A DNA stretch of 24,656 nt. It comes from CANKBT01 sp038236005. GTDB taxonomy: Bacteria > Actinomycetota > Actinomycetes > Mycobacteriales > SCTD01. Numbering within the stretch: position 1 is the first letter of the stretch; the number at the start of each line of letters is the position of its first letter. The position numbers and the translations under genes are program-made. The notes beneath the pieces are model-generated. The model saw nothing but the letters and a program-made list of their open reading frames with translations. It ran no database searches and had not been told where the DNA came from. The stretch lies in contig JBBSTI010000039.1 in NCBI GenBank assembly GCA_038236005.1, forward strand, positions 1 through 24,656. Direction: 5' to 3'. Positions 8,692 through 18,345 of this stretch are shown here, in pieces.

Positions 8692-10713
8692 ATGGCAGGG
8701 ATCCGTTGGTCAGGAGCCTTGCGGGCCCAGCGGTTCCGCCAGCTGTTCCTCGCCCTGATCCTGTCCAGCAGCGGCGACTGGCTCGGGCTGGTCGCCATCA
8801 CCGCGCTCACCGCGAGCCTGGTGGACGGGCTCAACCAGCAGAGCTTCGCCATCGCGGGTGTGCTCGTCGTCCGGCTGCTGCCCGCGGCCGTGCTGGGCCC
8901 GCTCGCCGGCGCGTTGGCCGACCGGTTCGACCGGCGCCGCACGATGGTGGTCACCGACCTGCTGCGCGCGCTGTTCTTCGGCTCGATCCCGTTGGTCGCC
9001 GTGCTGGCGGACGCCTCGATAGCGCTGATCTGGCTCTACGTCGCGTCGTTGATCGTCGAGGCGCTCAGCCTGTTCTGGATCCCGGCCAAGGAGGCGTCGG
9101 TCCCCAACCTGCTGCCGCGGCGGGACCTGGAGAATGCCAACCAGCTGAGCCTGGTCGCGACCTACGGCACCGCCCCGCTGGCCGCGCTGGTCTTCTCCGG
9201 GCTCGGCCTGCTGACCAAGGACGCCGCGGTCATCGCGCTGGCGGTCAACGCGGCCACGTTCGTGTTCGCCGCGGCCCAGGTGTCTCGGATCGACCTCACC
9301 CCGGTGGACGGCCCGGCGCCGGTGCATGACCCCGGTGAGCCGCAGCTGAGCCTGCTCGCCAGCATCAAGGAGGGGCTGGTCTTCGCCGGCACCAGCGCGC
9401 TCGTCCGCGGGCTGCTGGTCGGCATCCTCGGCACGCTGGCAGCGACCGGGGCCGTCGTCGGGCTGGGGCGACCGTTCGCCGAGTCGGTGCTGCAGGGCGG
9501 CGACAGCGCGTACGGCCTGCTGTTCGCCGCCGTCTTCGTCGGCATCGCGAGCGGGGTGGGGCTCGGCCCGCTCGCGCTCGGCGGGTTCTCCCGTCGCCGT
9601 GCGTTCGGTCTGTCGATCGTGCTCGCCGGCGCCTTCCTGGTCGTGCTCTCGCTCGTCCCGGTGCTCTGGGTCGCGGCCCTGGCGGTGCTGCTGGCCGGCG
9701 CCTTCGCCGGGGTGGCGTACGTCGTGGGCCTGACCCTGCTCGGCGGCGAGGTCGAGGATGCGGTGCGAGGACGCACGATCTCCCTGGTCCAGGCGCTGAT
9801 GCGTGTGACGCTGCTCGGCACCCTGGCGGCGTCCCCGTTGATCGCCGGCACGATCGGGCTGCGGCAGGTACCGCTGCCAGGAGGCGGGACGCTGGCGGTC
9901 AACGGCACCGCCATGGTGCTGCTCGCCGGGGGCGTGCTGACGGTCGTGGTCGGGTTCGCGTCCTACCGGCAGATGGACGACCGCAAGCACGTTCGGCTGC
10001 GCACCGACCTCTGGTCGCTGGTGCACCGACAGCACGACCGGGCGCCGCGGCTCGGGCTGTTCGTCGCGCTGGAGGGTGGGGAGGGGGCCGGCAAGTCGAC
10101 CCAGCTGGCCGCGTTGCAGCAGTGGCTGGAGCAGGGCGGGCACGAGGTGGTCGTCACACGCGAGCCCGGCGGCACGGTCGAGGGGGAGCGCCTACGTGCC
10201 CTGCTGCTGGACCCCGGCAGCGACCTGTCTCCGCGCGCCGAGGCTCTGCTCTACGCCGCCGACCGGGCGCAGCACGTCGACCAGGTCGTCCGACCTGCAC
10301 TGCTACGCGGCGCGGTGGTCCTGACCGACCGCTTCGTCGACAGCTCCCTGGCCTATCAGGGGGCGGGCCGGGTCCTGGAGGGGGTTGCCGACCTGTCCGC
10401 GTGGGCCACCCAGGGGCTGGTACCCGATCTCACCGTGCTGCTCGACGTCGACCCGGCCGTCGGCCTGGTCCGAGCCCGTCGGGTCGGCGCCCCGGACCGG
10501 CTCGAGGCCGAGTCGCTCGCGTTCCACCAGCGGGTGCGCCAGGGTTTCCTGCGTCTCGCCGACGGAGCCCCCGACCGCTATCTCGTGCTCGACGCGTCCG
10601 ACGCGCCCGAGACGTCGACCGGGGCGGTCCAGCTGAGGCTGGTGGGCATGCTCCCCCCGGTCGCCGACGTGGCAGAGGTCGGGCCTGCAGACACGCCCCC
10701 GGTGCGGGCGTGA
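8692..10713 (+). CDS. tmk: Bifunctional MFS-type membrane protein / dTMP kinase fusion
   Basis: A 673-residue fusion. Residues ~1-440 are an MFS-like membrane domain with many hydrophobic helices and the motif-A loop GALADRFDRRRTMVV. Residues ~455-660 are thymidylate kinase, which phosphorylates dTMP to dTDP for DNA synthesis: P-loop EGGEGAGKST (K468), the TREPGGT motif, TDRFVDSS (DRF/DRY motif), and a late lid-type segment. The linker contains VHRQHDRAPR. Fused MFS/dTMP kinases are known in actinobacteria, so this is not a misjoined frame. No second tmk is visible here. It sits between topA and holB, and its TGA overlaps the holB GTG. What the membrane half transports, and whether the kinase is held at the membrane, is unknown. 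Confidence 0.92.
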   Translation: MAGIRWSGALRAQRFRQLFLALILSSSGDWLGLVAITALTASLVDGLNQQSFAIAGVLVVRLLPAAVLGPLAGALADRFDRRRTMVVTDLLRALFFGSIPLVAVLADASIALIWLYVASLIVEALSLFWIPAKEASVPNLLPRRDLENANQLSLVATYGTAPLAALVFSGLGLLTKDAAVIALAVNAATFVFAAAQVSRIDLTPVDGPAPVHDPGEPQLSLLASIKEGLVFAGTSALVRGLLVGILGTLAATGAVVGLGRPFAESVLQGGDSAYGLLFAAVFVGIASGVGLGPLALGGFSRRRAFGLSIVLAGAFLVVLSLVPVLWVAALAVLLAGAFAGVAYVVGLTLLGGEVEDAVRGRTISLVQALMRVTLLGTLAASPLIAGTIGLRQVPLPGGGTLAVNGTAMVLLAGGVLTVVVGFASYRQMDDRKHVRLRTDLWSLVHRQHDRAPRLGLFVALEGGEGAGKSTQLAALQQWLEQGGHEVVVTREPGGTVEGERLRALLLDPGSDLSPRAEALLYAADRAQHVDQVVRPALLRGAVVLTDRFVDSSLAYQGAGRVLEGVADLSAWATQGLVPDLTVLLDVDPAVGLVRARRVGAPDRLEAESLAFHQRVRQGFLRLADGAPDRYLVLDASDAPETSTGAVQLRLVGMLPPVADVAEVGPADTPPVRA

Positions 10714-11888
10714 GTGTCTTCGACGTCCTGATCGGGCAGGACCGGGTGGTCGCCCAGCTGACCGCGGCCGCGCAGGACGCCCGGGCCGTGCGGGCCGGTG
10801 GCCAGGCCCGTGGGGAGATGACCCACGCCTGGCTGTTCACCGGACCGCCGGGGTCCGGGCGCGAGGACGCCGCCCGGGCCCTCGCCGCCGCGCTGCAGTG
10901 CACCGACCCCGGGCCGCCGGGCTGCGGACAGTGCGACGGGTGCCACCAGAGCCTGATCGGCAACCACGCCGACGTCGCGATGATCGTCAGCGAGCGGCTG
11001 AGCCTCGCGGTCGCCGAGGCCCGCGACATCATCAAGCGGTCCTCCCGGCTGCCGACCCTGGGCCGGTGGCAGGTCACGGTGATCGAGAGCGCCGAGCGGA
11101 TGACGGACGAGGCGTCCAACGCGGTGCTCAAGACGGTCGAGGAGCCGCCGCCGCACAGCGTGCTGATGCTGTGCGCGCCGAGCACCGAGGACCTGTTGCC
11201 GACGATCCGGTCCCGATGCCGGCTGGTCCCGCTCGTGACGCCCACCTGCGGGGCGCTCGCTGCCGAGCTGACCCGGCGAGACGGGATCGAGCCGTCGATG
11301 GCCGCGTTCGCCGCGCGGGCGGCGCAGGGCCACGTCGCGCGGGCCCGTCGGCTGTCCACCGAACAGGCCGCGCGCACCGAACGTCGGGAGGTGCTCTCGC
11401 TGCCGCGTTCGCTCGGCTCGGTCGGCACCGCTCTGGCGGCGGCCAAGGAGCTCGTGGACGCTGCCGCACGGGAGTCGGTCGCCGTGAACACGCCGCGGGA
11501 CGCGGCCGAGCGGGCCGGCCTGGAGAGTGCGTTCGGGGTCGGCGTGACCGGCAAGGGCTTCGCGGCCGGACCGCGCGGCATGAAAGGCGCGGTCACCCAG
11601 CTGGAGAAGGACCAGAAGAGCCGGGCCACCCAGTCCCGGCGGGAGGCGCTGGACCGTGCGCTGGTCGACCTGCTGGCGTTCTACCGCGACGTGCTGGTCG
11701 TCCAGCTCGGCGCCGGGGTGGACCTGGTGCACGGCGACCTCGGGGAGCAGACCGCGGTCGTCGCCCGGGCCACCACGGCCGAGGCCACGCTGCACCGGGT
11801 GGACGCGATCCTGGCCTGCCGCACCGACCTGGACGAGAACGTCGCCCCGCTGCTGGCGGTCGAGGCGATGGCGCTCACCCTGCGCTGA
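10710..11888 (+). CDS. holB: DNA polymerase III subunit delta'
   Basis: Clamp-loader subunit of 392 residues that helps load the sliding clamp onto primed DNA. It has an N-terminal AAA+ fold with a P-loop-like GPPGSGRE at 45-52 (Arg at the usual Lys position, so ATP binding is probably lost, as is normal for delta'). A four-Cys zinc module follows (C64, C72, C75, C78), then the clamp-loader motif SRC at 168-170 in TIRSRCRLVPL. The C-terminal ~170 residues are helical and fit the collar domain; they include QLEKDQKSRATQSRRE, common in actinobacterial delta'. The GTG start overlaps the stop of the tmk fusion by 4 nt (GTGA), implying translational coupling. The frame is open further upstream but that part is a shadow of tmk. 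Confidence 0.93.
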   Translation: MSVFDVLIGQDRVVAQLTAAAQDARAVRAGGQARGEMTHAWLFTGPPGSGREDAARALAAALQCTDPGPPGCGQCDGCHQSLIGNHADVAMIVSERLSLAVAEARDIIKRSSRLPTLGRWQVTVIESAERMTDEASNAVLKTVEEPPPHSVLMLCAPSTEDLLPTIRSRCRLVPLVTPTCGALAAELTRRDGIEPSMAAFAARAAQGHVARARRLSTEQAARTERREVLSLPRSLGSVGTALAAAKELVDAAARESVAVNTPRDAAERAGLESAFGVGVTGKGFAAGPRGMKGAVTQLEKDQKSRATQSRREALDRALVDLLAFYRDVLVVQLGAGVDLVHGDLGEQTAVVARATTAEATLHRVDAILACRTDLDENVAPLLAVEAMALTLR

Positions 11889-11897
11889 GTGCTGCCC

Positions 11898-11903
11898 TAG
11901 ACT
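11898..11903 (+). promoter_or_regulatory. -10 box TAGACT upstream of tRNA-Thr
   Basis: TAGACT fits TANNNT and lies 22 nt before the tRNA 5' end. No convincing -35 is seen. It falls just after the holB stop. Confidence 0.4.
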
Positions 11904-11925
11904 CACCTGCGCACCACGGCAGAAC

Positions 11926-12001
11926 GCCGCCTTAGCTCAGTTGGTAGAGCACCTCACTCGTAATGAGGTTGTCGTCGGTTCGATTCCGACAGGCGGCTCC
12001 A
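11926..12001 (+). tRNA. tRNA-Thr (anticodon CGT)
   Basis: A complete cloverleaf. Acceptor gccgcct (11926-11932) pairs with aggcggc (11991-11997). The D arm is gctc-agttggta-gagc. The anticodon stem cctca/tgagg holds the loop ctcgtaa, giving anticodon CGT, which reads ACG (Thr). The T arm is gtcgg-ttcgatt-ccgac. The discriminator is T and CCA is encoded at 11999-12001. No integrated element or attachment-site duplication is seen beside it. Confidence 0.97.
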
Positions 12002-12029
12002 TCCCGGACGGCCGTATCCCTAGATGGAC

Positions 12030-12051
12030 CCTCGGTGGGCCCGGGCCGAGG
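12030..12051 (+). terminator. Hairpin after tRNA-Thr
   Basis: cctcgg (12030-12035) pairs with ccgagg (12046-12051), with one further T-G pair inside. It lies 29 nt after the tRNA and 14 nt before the GAF-ANTAR start. It may end the tRNA transcript or sit in the leader of the ANTAR gene. Confidence 0.4.
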
Positions 12052-12065
12052 CGAGCGAGGTCAGC

Positions 12066-12773
12066 ATGATCCCCCCCGAGACCGTGCACGCCCTGGCCCA
12101 GCTGAGCGGGCTCGTGCTCGCCGAGCCGGAGCTTCCCGCGGCACTGGCCCGGATCACCAGGATCGCGGTCGAGGTCGTGGAGCCGTGCGAGGGCGCCAGC
12201 CTGACCATGCGCCGTGCCGGGCTGCCGGACACCCCGGCCGCCAGCGACGACTGGGCCCGTGCACTGGACGAGATGCAGTATGTCGAGCAGGAAGGCCCCT
12301 GTCTGGACTGCATGCGCACCGGTCACCTGATCCGGGTGCGCGACCTGGCGACGGACGTCCGGTTCGGCTACTACGGGCCCCGCGCTGCCGCCACCGGGGC
12401 GCGCACGGTGATCTCGCTGCCGTTGACCGCCGACGGCACGACCGTGGGGGCGCTCAACCTCTACAGCCGCACCCCCGACGCCTACGGGCCCGAGCATGTC
12501 GCGCTGGGGGAGCTGATCGTTGCGCACGCGAGCCTGGCCGTGCAGGCAGCGACCGCCTTCTACTCCTGCCAGGAGCTGGCCGGCCAGCTGCGCGAGGCGC
12601 TGGCGAGCCGAGCCGTGATCGAGCAGGCCAAGGGGGTGCTGATGACGCAGCTCGGGCTCGACGCGGAGGCGGCGTTCGAGGCGCTGCGCACCCAGTCCCA
12701 GGACCGCAACCGCAAGCTGCGCGAGATCGCGGCCGAGGTCGTCGAGCGGGTCAGCCGGACAGGTGCCGGCTGA
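12066..12773 (+). CDS. GAF and ANTAR domain regulator
   Basis: A cytoplasmic RNA-binding regulator of 235 residues. The N-terminal ~165 residues form a GAF sensor domain, with EGPCLDCMRTG at about 77-87 and TVISLPLTADGTTVGALNLYS in its second half. The C-terminal ~55 residues form an ANTAR domain (SRAVIEQAKGVLM, then the downstream helix with LREIAAEVVERV). ANTAR proteins act on nascent RNA to prevent termination, and GAF supplies the signal. The ATG at 12066 follows gcgaggtc, a fair ribosome site. An ATG at 12024 in the same frame is possible, but lies before the hairpin at 12030-12051. The 3' end overlaps the convergent acyl-CoA dehydrogenase gene by 23 bp. No partner kinase is adjacent, though a CheB/CheR module lies 2 kb away. 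Confidence 0.9.
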   Translation: MIPPETVHALAQLSGLVLAEPELPAALARITRIAVEVVEPCEGASLTMRRAGLPDTPAASDDWARALDEMQYVEQEGPCLDCMRTGHLIRVRDLATDVRFGYYGPRAAATGARTVISLPLTADGTTVGALNLYSRTPDAYGPEHVALGELIVAHASLAVQAATAFYSCQELAGQLREALASRAVIEQAKGVLMTQLGLDAEAAFEALRTQSQDRNRKLREIAAEVVERVSRTGAG

Positions 12774-13905
12774 TCACCAGCCGCTGCACCTGGTTGGTCC
12801 CCTCGAAGATCTGCATCACCTTCGCCTCGCGCATGTAGCGCTCCAGGGGGTGGTCCTTGCTGTAGCCGGCTCCGCCCAGCACCTGCACCGCGTCGGTCGT
12901 GACCCGCATCGCCGCGTCGGTGCACACCAGCTTGGCAACGCTCGCCTGCCGGCTGTAGGGCCGACCGGCGTCGCGACGGCGGGCTGCGTCCAGGTAGGTC
13001 GCCCGCGAGCTGTCGACGGCGGCGGCCATGTCGGCCAGCAGGAACGCGAGACCCGGGTGCTCGATCACCGGCCGGCCGAACGCTTCGCGCTCCTTCGCGT
13101 ACGCGACCGCGTCGGTGAGCGCACGCTGGGCCAGCCCGGTCGCGATCGCCGCGATCCCGAGGCGCCCGGCATCGAGCGCCTCGAACGCGATGGACAGGCC
13201 CTGCCCGGGCGTGCCGATCATGCGGTCGGCGGGCAGCCGAGCTCCGTCGTAGTACGCGGTCGTGGTCGGGACGGCCGACAGGCCCATCTTCTGCTCCGGC
13301 GGCCCGAACGAGAGCCCTGGCAGCTCGCGCGGCACCAGGAAGCAGGAGATGCCGCGAGGTCCGTCGTCGGACGTACGCAAAAAACTGGTGTAGGAGTCCG
13401 CGAGGCCGCCGCTGGTGATCCAGCTCTTCGTGCCGTCTACGACGTAGCCGTCCCCGTCGGCGCGGGCCCGACAGGTGAGCGCCGCGGCGTCGGACCCGCA
13501 GTGCGGCTCCGACAGGCTGTAGGCACCGAGCATCCCGCCGGCAAGCAGGTCCGGCAGCCACTGCTGCTGCTGCTCCGGCGTGCCGTGCTCGGCGAGCGCG
13601 AAGCAGGACAGCGCGTGCACGCTGGTCGCCACGGCGACCGCCGCCCAGCGGGCCGCCAGCTCCTCCAGCACCTGCAGCCACACGACGTATGGCTGACCGC
13701 CACCCCCGAGCTCCTCGGCATACGGGAGCCCGAGCAGCCCGACCGCGCCGAGCCGGGCGAACAGGCCGTCCGGCAGGGTCGCGGAGGCCTCGCAGGCGTC
13801 GACGGCCGGTGCCAGCTCGCGGTCGGCGACGTCGCGGACGAGGTCCAGCAGCTCGCCCGCCTCGGGCGTCGGCAGCAGACGGTCGACGACCGGGAGCGGG
13901 CTCAT
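12751..13905 (-). CDS. Acyl-CoA dehydrogenase
   Basis: Flavoenzyme of 384 residues, the usual family size, that oxidises acyl-CoA to the 2-enoyl form and passes electrons to electron-transferring flavoprotein. FAD/substrate motif YSLSEPHCGSD lies at 129-139, and ITSGG follows in the beta domain. Near the C terminus is VLGGAGYSKDHPLERYMRE, and the catalytic base is E368 in MQIFEGTNQVQR, with the usual Glu intact. Chain-length preference cannot be told. ATG 13905 best matches the family N terminus. An ATG at 13932, preceded by cagga, would add 9 residues. It stands alone on the minus strand, so its link to neighbouring regulators is unclear. Confidence 0.93.
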   Translation of the reverse strand: MSPLPVVDRLLPTPEAGELLDLVRDVADRELAPAVDACEASATLPDGLFARLGAVGLLGLPYAEELGGGGQPYVVWLQVLEELAARWAAVAVATSVHALSCFALAEHGTPEQQQQWLPDLLAGGMLGAYSLSEPHCGSDAAALTCRARADGDGYVVDGTKSWITSGGLADSYTSFLRTSDDGPRGISCFLVPRELPGLSFGPPEQKMGLSAVPTTTAYYDGARLPADRMIGTPGQGLSIAFEALDAGRLGIAAIATGLAQRALTDAVAYAKEREAFGRPVIEHPGLAFLLADMAAAVDSSRATYLDAARRRDAGRPYSRQASVAKLVCTDAAMRVTTDAVQVLGGAGYSKDHPLERYMREAKVMQIFEGTNQVQRLVISRHLSG

Positions 13906-13981
13906 CGGTGACTCTGGGAGAAGGACATGCATCCATCCTGCCCGCGGGGGCACACTGGAGCCACCCGCGTGAGGAGCCGGC

Positions 13982-14347
13982 ATGGCAGGTGAGACCCACC
14001 GACCGCGTCTGCGCGCGAGCAAGGAGCTGGTCGCGCGGGTCAGCGGCCAGAGCGCGCCGATGCGTGAGCGGTCGCGTCAGCAGCGGGTCGACGTGGCCGA
14101 GCTGCGTCGACGTCGGGGCCAGCTGTCCCCGGACGGCCGCCGGGTCGAGCGGCTGAGCCCGTCGTTCGTCGAGCCGGCCCCGAGGACGGACGGCACCGGT
14201 CGACAGCCTCGGGGAGGGCCCCTGATGCTGCTCTGCGGGGTCTGCGACGAGGTGCTCGTCGAGGACGCCCCAGCCGCACTCGCTGAGGTGCTGCGTTGCC
14301 CGTGCTGCCAGGCCTACAATGTCCGACGGGCTGACGACCTGCTCTAG
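13982..14347 (+). CDS. Small Cys-rich zinc-ribbon-like protein, function unknown
   Basis: A 121-residue protein with two parts. Residues 1-80 are strongly basic and low in hydrophobic residues (RRRRGQ, RERSRQQR). The C-terminal 40 carry CGVC (85-88) and CPCC (106-109), spaced like a zinc ribbon and followed by QAYNVRRADDLL. The shape suggests nucleic-acid or protein binding with a metal knuckle, but I do not recognise a named family. The start is well supported by gaggag 6-7 nt before the ATG. The gene is divergent from the acyl-CoA dehydrogenase and is followed by a hairpin and a second small gene. Confidence 0.7.
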   Translation: MAGETHRPRLRASKELVARVSGQSAPMRERSRQQRVDVAELRRRRGQLSPDGRRVERLSPSFVEPAPRTDGTGRQPRGGPLMLLCGVCDEVLVEDAPAALAEVLRCPCCQAYNVRRADDLL

Positions 14348-14361
14348 CCGAGCGTGCTCCG

Positions 14362-14382
14362 GGCCGGTTCGGTCGACCGGCC
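14362..14382 (+). terminator. Hairpin after the zinc-ribbon gene
   Basis: ggccggt (14362-14368) and accggcc (14376-14382) pair perfectly around a 7-nt loop, 14 nt after the stop. There is no T-tract. It is a likely terminator for the gene upstream. Confidence 0.5.
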
Positions 14383-14400
14383 GCGGGAACGTCTGCGGCC

Positions 14401-14709
14401 ATGACCGAAGAGCCCGATGAAGGACGCGCCATGGCGACCCGCCTCGAGGCGCAGCACGAGATCGTCCGACGGCATCGGGACCAGCAGGTGAAGCTGGCCG
14501 AGCTGCAGTCCGGCGTGCTGGCGAGGTCGGCCGAGATCCACGACGAGGTGGCCCGGGTGCACGAGAGCCTCCCCGCGGCGATCCGGAAGATCTCGCCGCA
14601 GGAAGCCCGCGACCACGCAGAGCTGGACCGCGAGCGCAGCGTCGAGGAGACCCGACACGCCGAGGCGGCGCGGCAGCGCCGGGCAGCGGCAGAGGCCGAC
14701 AGCGACTGA
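14401..14709 (+). CDS. Small coiled-coil protein, function unknown
   Basis: A 102-residue, highly charged protein predicted to be almost entirely helical (RLEAQHEIVRRHRDQQ, LQSGVLARSAEIHDEVARVHE, Glu/Arg-rich to the end). It has no Cys, membrane segment or signal. Two starts are possible: ATG 14401, without a ribosome site, or ATG 14431, preceded by gaagga at 6 nt, which gives 92 residues. The stop lies 8 nt from the stop of the convergent CheR gene. It resembles small helical proteins sometimes found beside CheB/CheR genes, but I cannot assign a role. Confidence 0.6.
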   Translation: MTEEPDEGRAMATRLEAQHEIVRRHRDQQVKLAELQSGVLARSAEIHDEVARVHESLPAAIRKISPQEARDHAELDRERSVEETRHAEAARQRRAAAEADSD

Positions 14710-14717
14710 CCGACGGC

Positions 14718-16552
<1,835 letters not shown>

Positions 16553-16556
<4 letters not shown>

Positions 16557-17598
16557 GAGCTGACGCCCGGCTCGTCGTGCTCGGTCACCGGGCGGGTGAC
16601 CAGGGTCAGCAGCTGGCGGAGCACGTCGGCCGAGGAGGAGGCGTGCCGGGCATGCTCGGCGAAGGACTTCCGTGAGAGCGGCCGGCTGCCGTCCGCCTCG
16701 CCGGACAGCCGAAGGCTGAGCTCCGCACGCTCCTCCAGGACCCGCAGGGCCACCCACAACGCTTCCTCGACGCTGCGGTCCTGTCGGGTCAGCAGGCCCT
16801 GCGCGGTCCAGGCGTGCCCGGTCCGGCACCGGAAGCGCAGCCCGTCGGGGCCGTCAGCGAGCCGGTTGAGGACGCCGTAGCAGTCCGGGCAGCCGAACGT
16901 CGAGGGACTCCCCGGGTGAGTGCCGTCCGGCAGGTGCGGCGCCTCGGCCAGCGCGCTGGAGATCTCGGCGAGATCGTTGGCCCGTTCGTTCTCGGGCACC
17001 GTAGGCCGTTCGAGGGTGTCGTTCTGACGGACGAGACGGTCCAGCTCTGCGGGAAGGTCGGCCAGCCGGAGAGGAGTCGCGCCGGGGACCGAGCGCAGAG
17101 CCGCCCGGGGCATGGCGTCGAACTCTGCCTCGTCGGGGTCCTGCACCAGGCAGGCGCCACCGTAGCGGGCGACCCGCCCCAGACCGGCCGCGCCGTCGTC
17201 GAGCAAGCCGGTCAGCACGGCGCCGACGAGCCGGGGACCGTACGCCAGGGCGGCGGACCGCAGGATGACGTCGTGCGACGGCCGGTGGTTGTTCTCCGCC
17301 GCCCCCGTCCGAGCCGGATGCGACCATCCTCGACGACGAGGTGGTAGTCCGGCCGAGCGACGATCACGGTCCCGGCCGTCGGCACGAGCCCGTCCGAGGC
17401 GGGCACGACCTGGAGCCGGGTGCGCCGTTCGAGGATCTCCGGCAGCAGGCTGGGGGCGGCCGGAGTCAGGTGCAGCGCCACCACGACGGCTGCGGGAAGG
17501 TCCTCCGGCAGAGCGGCGACCAGGTTCTTGACCGCCTCCACACCGCCCGCCGAGGCGACGATCACGATCATTCGATCGGCCGCGCCTGCGTGGGTCAT
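16553..17598 (-). pseudogene. CheB-type methylesterase with zinc-finger-like tail, frameshifted
   Basis: A stand-alone CheB methylesterase without a receiver domain, expected to remove methyl groups added by CheR. The first frame (17598 down to about 17302) has the nucleophile S16 in VASAGG and H43 in ALHLTP, and ends in DGRIRLGRG. The second frame runs to 16553 and continues the same protein: ENNHRPSHDVILRS, then TGLLDDGAAGL with the catalytic Asp. The tail has CPDC and CRTGH, common in this CheB group. The break is at a run of five G in the coding strand (17302-17306); one more G would restore a 348-residue protein. All catalytic residues are present, so a sequencing slip or very recent mutation is likely. 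aggggc before the ATG is a ribosome site. Overlaps cheR by 4 nt. Confidence 0.85.
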
Positions 17599-17639
17599 GC
17601 CGTGCCCCTACCCCGCTGGCCCGGGTCGAACGTGCAGCC

Positions 17640-18263
17640 TCAGGCGGCCGGCACCAGCAGGCCGAGCAGCTCCCGGGCGAGGTCGGCCGGCGGCAGCCGT
17701 CGGCTGTACGCGGCCCGGGCGCCGGCCGCCAGCAACGCCCCGACGCCGCCGACGTCGTCCACCTGGGCAGTCAGGGCGATGTCGGGCGCGTGCTGGTGGA
17801 CCTGACGGATGACCTGGCTGCCGGTCAGCCGGGGGAGCGCTGCCTCGACCAGGACGAGGTCGGGCAGCTCGGCCACCGCGAACCCGACCGCCTGGGCGCC
17901 GTCCTGGACCGTCCCGACGACCTCCGCACCCCCCTCGACGAGCGACTCGGTCAGGCGATCGGTGAGCCAGCGGTTGCGATGGGCCAGCAGCACGGTCGGT
18001 CGCCACGTGAAGCGGGTGCGCCCCATGCTGAACGCCAGGGCCTGGTGGGTGCGCTCGACGATGACCCGGTGCTCCTCGCGCAGCGTCTCCATGCGGCGGG
18101 CGACGTCCATGCGCTGCTCGCGCGTGCGGGCCCGCAGGGCCACCGACTCCTCGGTCAACCTTCGCGCTGCGTTCCACGAGTCGATCGCGGCCAGCTGCCG
18201 CTCGACCAGGAGCAGCTCCGCGTCAAGGACGGGGTGCGTGGGTCGGGCATCGTGGACGGACAT
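17640..18263 (-). CDS. Coiled-coil plus degenerate receiver-domain protein
   Basis: A 207-residue protein. Residues ~10-80 are helical (AELLLVERQLAAIDSW, RMETLREEHRVIVERTHQ). Residues ~88-203 have the fold pattern of a response-regulator receiver, but the active site is altered. The acidic pair after the first strand is replaced by AHRN (94-97), the phospho-acceptor Asp is Glu (E140 in PDLVLVEAALP), and the conserved Lys is Arg (near 188). It probably cannot be phosphorylated in the usual way; Glu may lock an active-like form. It is the first gene of the cheB-cheR operon, 41 nt before cheB. The ATG at 18263 has ggag 5 nt upstream; a GTG directly before it is also in frame. No output domain is present, so it probably acts through protein contacts. 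Confidence 0.8.
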   Translation of the reverse strand: MSVHDARPTHPVLDAELLLVERQLAAIDSWNAARRLTEESVALRARTREQRMDVARRMETLREEHRVIVERTHQALAFSMGRTRFTWRPTVLLAHRNRWLTDRLTESLVEGGAEVVGTVQDGAQAVGFAVAELPDLVLVEAALPRLTGSQVIRQVHQHAPDIALTAQVDDVGGVGALLAAGARAAYSRRLPPADLARELLGLLVPAA

Positions 18264-18316
18264 CACGGCTCCAGTCAGAGAACTTCAAAGGAAGGGCCTC
18301 TGCTTGACCTTTCTCG

Positions 18317-18345
18317 AACGTACGGCCGGTCGTGGTCGCTGTCAA
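18317..18345 (-). promoter_or_regulatory. Strong primary-sigma-type promoter of the signalling operon (TTGACA-N17-TACGTT)
   Basis: On the minus strand a perfect -35 TTGACA (18340-18345) is separated by 17 bp from -10 TACGTT (18317-18322). Transcription would begin near 18310, giving a leader of about 47 nt before the ATG at 18263. The -35 overlaps the stop of the TSUP gene upstream. It is the best -35/-10 match I found in the window and should drive the pseudo-receiver, cheB and cheR genes. Confidence 0.75.

Noticed and set aside
11926..12001. tRNA-Thr as an integration site for a mobile element
   Set aside because: No integrase, no repeated 3' tRNA end and no change in gene content beside it.
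18304..18340. A plus-strand promoter starting from TTGACC
   Set aside because: No -10 box at the right distance; the convincing promoter in this gap is on the minus strand.
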